Positions 31,534 to 36,826 of a DNA stretch of 36,826 nt are shown one piece after another. Made by a program: the position numbers and the translations under genes. Numbering within the stretch: position 1 is the first letter of the stretch; every line of letters begins with the position of its first letter. The stretch covers positions 1 to 36,826 of the forward strand of contig JAFLCE010000038.1 of assembly GCA_017303655.1 (NCBI GenBank), read 5' to 3'. This DNA is from Anaerolineae bacterium. GTDB lineage: Bacteria > Chloroflexota > Anaerolineae > Anaerolineales > Villigracilaceae. The notes under the pieces were generated by a model that did no database searches, was not told where the DNA came from, and saw only the letters and a program-made list of their open reading frames with translations.

Positions 31534-32517
31534 CTACCAATAGTTGTGGACCAAACTGCGGATGTGCGCATCATAGATCGCTTTGATCTTTTGCATCGCC
31601 TCAGGGCTCAGGGACGGCTGGTCTGCCGCTTTGGCATTATCTTCCGCTTGAGCCGGATTCTTCGCGCCGGGAATCGTGCAAGTAACAGCCTCGTGCATCA
31701 GGATCCAACGCAGGGCGAACTGCGGCATCGTCCAACCGGCTGGGATAAGCGCGCGCAATTCCTCAACAGCTTTCAGTCCTGTTTCGTAATCCACACCTGA
31801 GAACGTTTCACCGCGGTCAAATGCTTCACCGTGACGATTGAATGCACGATGATCGTCTTTTTCAAAGGATGACTTGGCAGTGAGCTTGCCCGTCAACATT
31901 CCGCTGGCGAGCGGCACACGTGCCAGAATGCCAACCTTGCGACGAATGGCTTCTGGGAAGAACAACTCCGCTGGGCGCTGGCGGAAGATGTTGAAAATGA
32001 TCTGCACGGTCTGCACATTGGGATATTCAATTGCCTTGAGAGCCTCTTCCACTTTTTCCACGCTCACGCCGTAATGACGCAGCTTGCCTGCGTGGACGAG
32101 ATCATCCAGCACGCCGAATGTTTCAGGCATGTAAAAGACTTCGGTGGGCGGACAGTGCAATTGCAAAAGGTCGATGGCTTCTGTATTAAGATTTTTCAAA
32201 CTGCGTTCGACGAAAGCCGTCAGATTGACGCGGTTGTAGCCATTTGCCACATGCGGATCGAGTCTACGCCCAGCCTTGGTTGCCACATAGATGGTTTCGC
32301 TGCGCTCCTTGCGGAGTTGTGCCACAAGGCGTTCCGAACGTCCGTCGCCATAGACATCGGCAGTGTCGATGAAGTTAATGCCCAAGTCTATGGAGCGATG
32401 CAACGCTGCCAGTGATTCTTTATCGTCTACTTTGCCCCATGTGCCGCCAATTGCCCATGCCCCAAATGAAACCGTTGAAACTTTCCAGCCTGTCCGTCCA
32501 AGTTCACGATATTGCAT
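31534..32517 (-). CDS. Aldo/keto reductase
   Basis: A 327-residue NADPH-type oxidoreductase with the AKR barrel. The start Y-R-E-L-G-R-T-G is typical. The catalytic tetrad is visible: Asp and Tyr in F-I-D-T-A-D-V-Y-G-D-G (about 50-60), Lys in V-A-T-K-A-G-R and His in L-L-Q-L-H-C-P. A cofactor-binding G-A-K-N-P segment lies near residue 285. The start is ATG 32517; upstream in-frame sequence to 32805 lies in the araA gene and has no family similarity. Between araA and a mutarotase-like gene, it may reduce or oxidise an aldose such as L-arabinose, but the substrate is not evident. Confidence 0.9.
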   Translation of the reverse strand: MQYRELGRTGWKVSTVSFGAWAIGGTWGKVDDKESLAALHRSIDLGINFIDTADVYGDGRSERLVAQLRKERSETIYVATKAGRRLDPHVANGYNRVNLTAFVERSLKNLNTEAIDLLQLHCPPTEVFYMPETFGVLDDLVHAGKLRHYGVSVEKVEEALKAIEYPNVQTVQIIFNIFRQRPAELFFPEAIRRKVGILARVPLASGMLTGKLTAKSSFEKDDHRAFNRHGEAFDRGETFSGVDYETGLKAVEELRALIPAGWTMPQFALRWILMHEAVTCTIPGAKNPAQAEDNAKAADQPSLSPEAMQKIKAIYDAHIRSLVHNYW

Positions 32518-32541
32518 GATATGTTTCCTTCGTTCAAAATA

Positions 32542-32572
32542 AACCCTAAAGGTCTTTAAGACCTTTAGGGTT
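32542..32572 (-). terminator. Hairpin between araA and the aldo/keto reductase gene
   Basis: AACCCTAAAGGTCT and AGACCTTTAGGGTT form a perfect 14-bp stem with a three-base loop. On the minus strand it is followed by TATTTTG, a poor T-tract, so it may act as a partial terminator lowering expression of the two distal genes. Confidence 0.55.
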
Positions 32573-32579
32573 CGATAGT

Positions 32580-34085
32580 TTATAAACCTTTGTTCAAGTG
32601 ATAATACAAATCGTTCCAGCGCAGTTTCTCGCGGAATTCCTGTACACGTGTGTTCTCGTCGATGACCAGAAATTCGATGCCAGCCATGTCTGCGAAGTCT
32701 TGCAGGTGTTCGGTCGTGAGCGAGTAGCTGAAGCTGGTGTGATGTGCGCCACCTGCATAGATCCATGCCGCCGCAGCGACGGAAAGATTGGGGCGCGGAA
32801 CCCACAAGGCGCGAGCCACGGGTAGGTTGGGAAGCGGCGCATCGTTCGGGACAACATCCACCACGCTGGCGACCATGCGGAAGCGATTGCCCATGTGGAC
32901 GATGGAAGCTCCGACAGCGGCACCCAGCTGCGAGTCAAACACGAGGCGGACGGGGTCTTCCTTCCCGCCAATGCCGAGCGGATGAATCTCCAACTTGGGT
33001 TTATGTGCCGCGATGGATTCGCAAATTTCAAGCATGTGCGCGCCGAGGTCTTTGTCGCCGCTGGCGCTGAAGTGATAGGTGTAATCTTCCATGAATGAAA
33101 CGCCACCAGGCAGACCCGCGTTCATGACTTTCATGGCACGTACGAGGGCGGATGTCTTCCAATCGCCTTCCGCGCCGAAGCCGTAGCCATCGCGCATCAA
33201 ACGCTGCACCGCAAGACCAGGCAACTGCTTCAGTCCATGCAGATCCTGGAAGGTGTCGGTGAATGCCATGAAGCCGCCGTCTTTCAAGAATCCGCGCAGA
33301 CCGAGTTCGATGCGGGCGCCATCGCGCAGGGATGAATGCTTCGCGCCGCCAGGTTTGAGTTCGGGGACGACATCGTATTCGTCGAGATAGGTTTTGATGA
33401 GCGTATCCACATCTGCATCAGTGGCATCGTTGACGTATTTGACCAAGTCGCCAATGCCGTAGCCGTTGGTGGAATAGCCGAACTGAATTTCGGACTGCAC
33501 CTTGTCGCCTTCGGTCACTGCCACTTCACGCATGTTGTCGCCAAAGCGAGCGACCTTGCCGCCCTGCCAATCTGCCCATGCAGATGCGGCACGAGACCAC
33601 ACACCCAACTGTCGCTGCACTTCATCGTCAGCCCAATGACCAACCACCACCTTGCGTTCGATGCGCAGGCGGCTGCCGATGAAGCCGAATTCACGGTCGC
33701 CATGCGCGGCTTGGTTAAGGTTCATGAAATCCATGTCAATGGTTGACCAGGGAATCTCGCGGTTGTATTGCGTGTGCAAATGTGCGAACGGTTTCTTGAG
33801 CAGGGTCAAGCCAGAGATCCACATCTTAGCGGGGGAGAAGGTGTGCATCCACGCAATGAGACCGATGCAGTTCTTCGAAGAATTTGCTTCAAGACATAGA
33901 TCTCGAATGGCATCAGGCGTGGTGAGGACGGGTTTGAACACCACCTTCACAGGGATGTGCTTGGACGCATCGAGTGCCGCCGCGATCTCTTTTGAGTGCT
34001 CGGCAACCTGCTCCAAGGTTTTGGGACCGTACAAATGCTGACTTCCCGTAATGAACCAAACTTCATATTGTTTTAGATCGATCAT
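32580..34085 (-). CDS. araA: L-arabinose isomerase
   Basis: A 501-residue enzyme converting L-arabinose to L-ribulose. Length and sequence match AraA throughout, from [12 protein letters not shown] near the N-terminus. The Mn-binding and catalytic set is complete: Glu in G-A-E-G-D-W-K-T, Glu in F-M-E-D-Y-T-Y-H, His in L-G-A-H-M-L-E-I and His in [12 protein letters not shown] lies seven bases before ATG 34085. It is third in the order kinase-araD-araA, 14 nt after araD. Confidence 0.97.
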   Translation of the reverse strand: MIDLKQYEVWFITGSQHLYGPKTLEQVAEHSKEIAAALDASKHIPVKVVFKPVLTTPDAIRDLCLEANSSKNCIGLIAWMHTFSPAKMWISGLTLLKKPFAHLHTQYNREIPWSTIDMDFMNLNQAAHGDREFGFIGSRLRIERKVVVGHWADDEVQRQLGVWSRAASAWADWQGGKVARFGDNMREVAVTEGDKVQSEIQFGYSTNGYGIGDLVKYVNDATDADVDTLIKTYLDEYDVVPELKPGGAKHSSLRDGARIELGLRGFLKDGGFMAFTDTFQDLHGLKQLPGLAVQRLMRDGYGFGAEGDWKTSALVRAMKVMNAGLPGGVSFMEDYTYHFSASGDKDLGAHMLEICESIAAHKPKLEIHPLGIGGKEDPVRLVFDSQLGAAVGASIVHMGNRFRMVASVVDVVPNDAPLPNLPVARALWVPRPNLSVAAAAWIYAGGAHHTSFSYSLTTEHLQDFADMAGIEFLVIDENTRVQEFREKLRWNDLYYHLNKGL

Positions 34086-34099
34086 GATTGCTCTCCTTT

Positions 34100-34792
34100 T
34101 TATTTCTGTCCGTAATAGGCGTTTGCGCCGTGTTTCCTCAAATAGTGTTTATCCAACAATTCCTGTTGCATGGGTTGAATGTTCGGGTTGAGAATCATGG
34201 TTTGGATGTTCATGAACGCGACCTCTTCCATCACCACTGCATTGTGGACGGCATCCATCGCATCTTTGCCCCATGCAAATGGACCGTGACTGTAGACCAC
34301 TACACCAGGAATGGCATCTGGATTTTTATCTCTGAATGTCTCGATGATGACGGTCCCCGTCTCTTTCTCGTACTCAGCCTGAATCTCCTCAACAGTCATT
34401 TTTCTTGTGCAGGGGATTTCGCCGTAAAAATAATCGCCATGTGTGGTGCCGAGCGCCGCAATGCCGCGACCTGCCTGCGCAAAGCTCGTCGCCCAACGGC
34501 TGTGGGTGTGGACGATGCCGCCGATGTTCGGGAAGGCTTTGTACAGTTCCAGATGCGTAGGTGTATCAGAGGATGGCTTGAGTTCGCCATCTACAACTTT
34601 GCCAGATGACAACTCCACAACGACCATATCCTTGGCTTTCATCGTTTCGTAAGCAACACCAGAAGGTTTGATCACGACCAATCCTTTCTCGCGATCAATA
34701 CCAGAGACATTGCCCCAAGTGAAGGTGACAAGTCCGTGTTTGGGAAGCAGCAAGTTTGCTTGGAATACTTGTTCTTTCAGTTTCTTGAGCAT
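34100..34792 (-). CDS. araD: L-ribulose-5-phosphate 4-epimerase
   Basis: A 230-residue class II aldolase-type epimerase that turns L-ribulose-5-phosphate into D-xylulose-5-phosphate. The N-terminus [11 protein letters not shown] and the zinc ligands in [10 protein letters not shown] and [10 protein letters not shown] are those of AraD; the length equals that of the E. coli enzyme within a residue. The start at ATG 34792 has GGAG upstream and aligns with family starts. The extended opening to 34837 would run into a repeat array. Confidence 0.96.
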   Translation of the reverse strand: MLKKLKEQVFQANLLLPKHGLVTFTWGNVSGIDREKGLVVIKPSGVAYETMKAKDMVVVELSSGKVVDGELKPSSDTPTHLELYKAFPNIGGIVHTHSRWATSFAQAGRGIAALGTTHGDYFYGEIPCTRKMTVEEIQAEYEKETGTVIIETFRDKNPDAIPGVVVYSHGPFAWGKDAMDAVHNAVVMEEVAFMNIQTMILNPNIQPMQQELLDKHYLRKHGANAYYGQK

Positions 34793-34804
34793 GGTTTCTC
34801 CAAC

Positions 34805-34840
34805 GGTAATTAGTAACTGGTAATTACCAATTACCAATTA
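34805..34840. repeat. Inverted array of 7-nt units between kinase gene and araD
   Basis: Consecutive heptads read GGTAATT, AGTAACT, GGTAATT, ACCAATT, ACCAATT, ACTT. The first and second halves are inverted, folding around GGTAATTACC. The last unit runs into the stop codon of the kinase gene (34838-34840). An analogous GAC-heptad array fills the gap on the other side of the kinase gene. Confidence 0.75.
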
Positions 34841-36436
34841 CTTAAATCCTTCCACCGCCGCGCGTTCAATGCCAAGACCTGCTTTGTAGCGCTCCATGAA
34901 TGTGTTGAAACCATCCACGTCCTTTTTGTCAGGTGCAATGGTGGAACTTTTTTCGTTGGCAAATACTTTGCCATTCAAATAATCTTCGAGTGTTTCATTT
35001 CCTGTTTTATGGAGCACATACGCGGCAAGCAGAGCCATGCCCCATGCGCCGCCTTCGCCCGCGGTTTCCATCACCGAGACGGACGTATTCATCGCCGCTG
35101 CCATGATCTTTTGCCCAACGCCTTCTGTTTTGAAGAACCCGCCATGACCCAGCAATTGGTCGAGTTTTACGTTCTCTTGCGAGAGAATATCCATGCCGAT
35201 CTTCAACGTGCCCACCGACGAGAACAAGTGCGTGCGCATAAAGTTCGGCAGGGTGAAGCGGCTCTCAGGGGTGCGGATGAATAACGGGCGTCCCTCGGTC
35301 AGGTCCGTGATGGATTCGCCTGAGAGATAGTTGTAGGCGAGCAATCCACCGCCATCGGCATCGCCCGCGAGCGCTGATTTGTACAGCATCTCAAACAGTT
35401 TGGACTGGCTGATTTCCACGCCGAGCGCACTGGTAAATTCGTGGAAGAGTCCCACCCATGCGTTGAGGTCAGAGGTGCAGTTGTTGGCATGGACCATCGC
35501 GACAGGTTTGCCCGTGGGAGTCGTGACCATGTCAATTTCGGGATAGAGTTTGGATAACGCTTTTTCCAAAACGATCATGGCGAATACAGATGTCCCAGCC
35601 GAGACATTACCCGTTCGCTCTGCCACGCTGTTGGTTGCCACCATGCCCGTGCCAGCATCTCCCTCAGGCGGGCAGAGCGGAATGCCAGCCTTGAGTTGCC
35701 CGCTTGGGTCGAGCAGCTTCGCACCTTCTTCAGTTAGGACGCCCGCAGAATCTCCCGCTACTAAAACTTTCGGCAAAATATCTTCGAGCTTCCAGGACAT
35801 GTTTTCGGCTTTGAGCAGGTCATTGAACTGCCCGAGCATTTTTTTGTCATAGTCATTGATTGTGCTGTCGATGGGGAACATGCCTGAGGCTTCTCCAACG
35901 CCCAGCACCTTTTGACCCGTCAACTTCCAGTGGACATAACCTGCCAGTGTGGTCTGGTGGCTAATGCCTTTGATATGCGCTTCCTTGTTCAAGATCGCCT
36001 GATACAGATGAGCAATGCTCCAACGCTGCGGGATGTTGAATTGGAAGAGGCTCGTAAGTTTCTCGGCGGCTTGCCCCGTCATTGTATTGCGCCAGGTACG
36101 GAAGGGGACGAGTAAATTTCCGCTCTTGTCGAATGCCAGATAGCCATGCATCATGGCGCTGAAGCCCATCGCGCCGACGGTCTTGAGCGTGACGCCGTAC
36201 TTCTCAGAGACCTCATTGCTGAGGTTCTGATAACTCTCCTGCAATCCTTTCCAGACATTGTCCAAACTGTATGTCCAGACGCCGTGCTCGTATTGGTTCT
36301 CCCACTCGAAGCTCCCTGAGGCAATCGGAGAATGATCTTCGCCAATCAATACAGCCTTGATGCGGGTGGAACCGAGTTCAATGCCAAGGACGGTCTTGCC
36401 GCTTTCGATTGATTTTTTGATTTCGTTTTTATCCAT
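34838..36436 (-). CDS. FGGY-family carbohydrate kinase, probable ribulokinase
   Basis: A 532-residue FGGY kinase. The N-terminal phosphate loop is [11 protein letters not shown] near residue 20. Later come [12 protein letters not shown] (catalytic-Asp region, near 265) and the [13 protein letters not shown] adenine-site motif near 470. It is of the FGGY type that accompanies araA/araD in many Gram-positive and Thermotoga-like operons instead of the classical E. coli AraB. Position just before araD and araA makes L-ribulose the expected substrate; xylulose is the main alternative. AGGAG precedes ATG 36436. Confidence 0.88.
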   Translation of the reverse strand: MDKNEIKKSIESGKTVLGIELGSTRIKAVLIGEDHSPIASGSFEWENQYEHGVWTYSLDNVWKGLQESYQNLSNEVSEKYGVTLKTVGAMGFSAMMHGYLAFDKSGNLLVPFRTWRNTMTGQAAEKLTSLFQFNIPQRWSIAHLYQAILNKEAHIKGISHQTTLAGYVHWKLTGQKVLGVGEASGMFPIDSTINDYDKKMLGQFNDLLKAENMSWKLEDILPKVLVAGDSAGVLTEEGAKLLDPSGQLKAGIPLCPPEGDAGTGMVATNSVAERTGNVSAGTSVFAMIVLEKALSKLYPEIDMVTTPTGKPVAMVHANNCTSDLNAWVGLFHEFTSALGVEISQSKLFEMLYKSALAGDADGGGLLAYNYLSGESITDLTEGRPLFIRTPESRFTLPNFMRTHLFSSVGTLKIGMDILSQENVKLDQLLGHGGFFKTEGVGQKIMAAAMNTSVSVMETAGEGGAWGMALLAAYVLHKTGNETLEDYLNGKVFANEKSSTIAPDKKDVDGFNTFMERYKAGLGIERAAVEGFK

Positions 36437-36455
36437 ATTGATCTCCTGTAATTCG

Positions 36456-36511
36456 GACGACGGACGATAGACCGTAGACCATGGTCTGTCGTCTGCGGTC
36501 TATCGTCTATC
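36456..36511. repeat. Inverted array of eight 7-nt units before the kinase gene
   Basis: Eight consecutive heptads: GACGACG, GACGATA, GACCGTA, GACCATG, then GTCTGTC, GTCTGCG, GTCTATC, GTCTATC. Four GAC units face four GTC units, giving a long imperfect hairpin centred on ACCATGGT. The epimerase stop codon (36507-36509) lies inside the last unit, and the array ends shortly before the ribosome binding site of the kinase gene. Confidence 0.85.
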
Positions 36512-36826
36512 CTGGGTACCAAATCTTGCGCGGATCATTCTCTGCACGCACGTAGTCAAAAGCTGAGTCGATCATCTTTTTCAAGTCGTATTCTGGTCGC
36601 CAACCAAGTAAAAATTTTGCTTTTGTGTTATCGAGCCAAGTGGAATGAAATTCGGTTTTAATCTCCGCGGTGGGGAAGCCGCGAGTTGAATTCAAATACT
36701 TGCCCATCTCGCCGTAGTCCACGGGTTCGTCCATGCAGATGTTGAAGAGTTGCTGGCGGGCTTTGGGGTGGTCGATGGCAGCCAGGATTGCGCTGACCAA
36801 ATCATCAGGGTGGACAAAGTTTCTTT
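36507..36826 (-). CDS. NAD-dependent epimerase/dehydratase family protein, C-terminal part (runs off window)
   Basis: The reading frame is open to the window edge, giving about 106 residues. It contains F-V-H-P-D-D-L-V-S-A-I-L-A-A-I, the usual motif before the substrate-binding C-domain of extended short-chain dehydrogenases such as UDP-glucose 4-epimerase. It continues with A-K-F-L-L-G-W-R-P-E-Y-D-L and ends in W-Y-P-G. The Rossmann fold and Tyr-x-x-x-Lys site lie outside, so substrate is unknown. Its link with the arabinose genes (70 bp gap, same strand) suggests a pentose or sugar-nucleotide role. Confidence 0.85.
   Translation of the reverse strand, partial: RNFVHPDDLVSAILAAIDHPKARQQLFNICMDEPVDYGEMGKYLNSTRGFPTAEIKTEFHSTWLDNTKAKFLLGWRPEYDLKKMIDSAFDYVRAENDPRKIWYPG

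Noticed and set aside
36456-36511. Short regularly spaced repeats considered as a CRISPR array
   Set aside because: Units are only 7 nt, without spacers, and arranged as an inverted repeat; no cas gene is nearby.
1-36826. tRNA, rRNA, insertion sequences, integrases or phage genes
   Set aside because: None found by eye in the gaps or reading frames; the intergenic spaces are short and accounted for by promoters, terminators and repeats.

Overview
The window most resembles a chromosomal segment of a heterotrophic Chloroflexota, probably Anaerolineae. This is inferred from the style of the lipoprotein binding proteins (acidic Ala/Glu/Pro linkers after the lipobox cysteine), the TreS-type and amylosucrase glycosidases, the arrays of soluble PAS/receiver kinases and the short-period intercistronic repeats. 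No rRNA, tRNA or other phylogenetic marker is present, so the placement is tentative. No mobile element, CRISPR array or phage gene was seen.

Layout. (1) 1-2904, minus strand: the start of a Ser/Thr protein kinase, a HTH regulator, a PucC/BCD-type MFS transporter and a HutX/ChuX-type haem protein. (2) 3139-7007, minus strand: a ferric-iron ABC transporter (binding protein, fused permease, ATPase) closed by a strong terminator, with a DtxR-family regulator divergent at 7186. The haem gene and the iron operon share three upstream elements, so regions 1 and 2 look like one iron/tetrapyrrole regulon. (3) 7962-20851, plus strand: a raffinose/sucrose locus with a LacI repressor, GH36 alpha-galactosidase, sugar ABC binding protein and two permeases (no ATPase), TreS-like GH13, GH32 fructosidase, ROK fructokinase and amylosucrase. 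A LacI-type operator lies in front of the repressor gene and on the promoter of the ABC genes. (4) 21136-30607, plus strand: a soluble signalling block with a 1727-residue multi-PAS/GAF hybrid kinase, a receiver-HisKA_3 kinase, a NarL-type regulator, a receiver-HisKA kinase and a receiver-HD-GYP phosphodiesterase. (5) 36826-30685, minus strand: the end of a sugar-nucleotide epimerase-like gene, an FGGY (ribulo)kinase, araD, araA, an aldo/keto reductase and a mutarotase-like protein, i.e. L-arabinose catabolism.

How the genes work together. In region 3, imported alpha-galactosides would be cut to galactose and sucrose. Sucrose can then be hydrolysed (GH32, then fructokinase) or turned directly into alpha-glucan plus fructose (amylosucrase), coupling uptake to storage. 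Region 5 converts L-arabinose via ribulose and ribulose-5-phosphate to xylulose-5-phosphate. Region 4 appears to join one large cytoplasmic sensor to a transcription factor and to c-di-GMP breakdown.

The most interesting points are the shared iron-regulon promoter architecture with a DtxR-family protein whose primary metal site looks dismantled, a PucC-family transporter beside a haem-handling gene, a hairpin that may present a Shine-Dalgarno sequence to the TreS start codon, a receiver cassette reused three times with different outputs, and inverted arrays of 7- and 9-nt units between co-directional genes.
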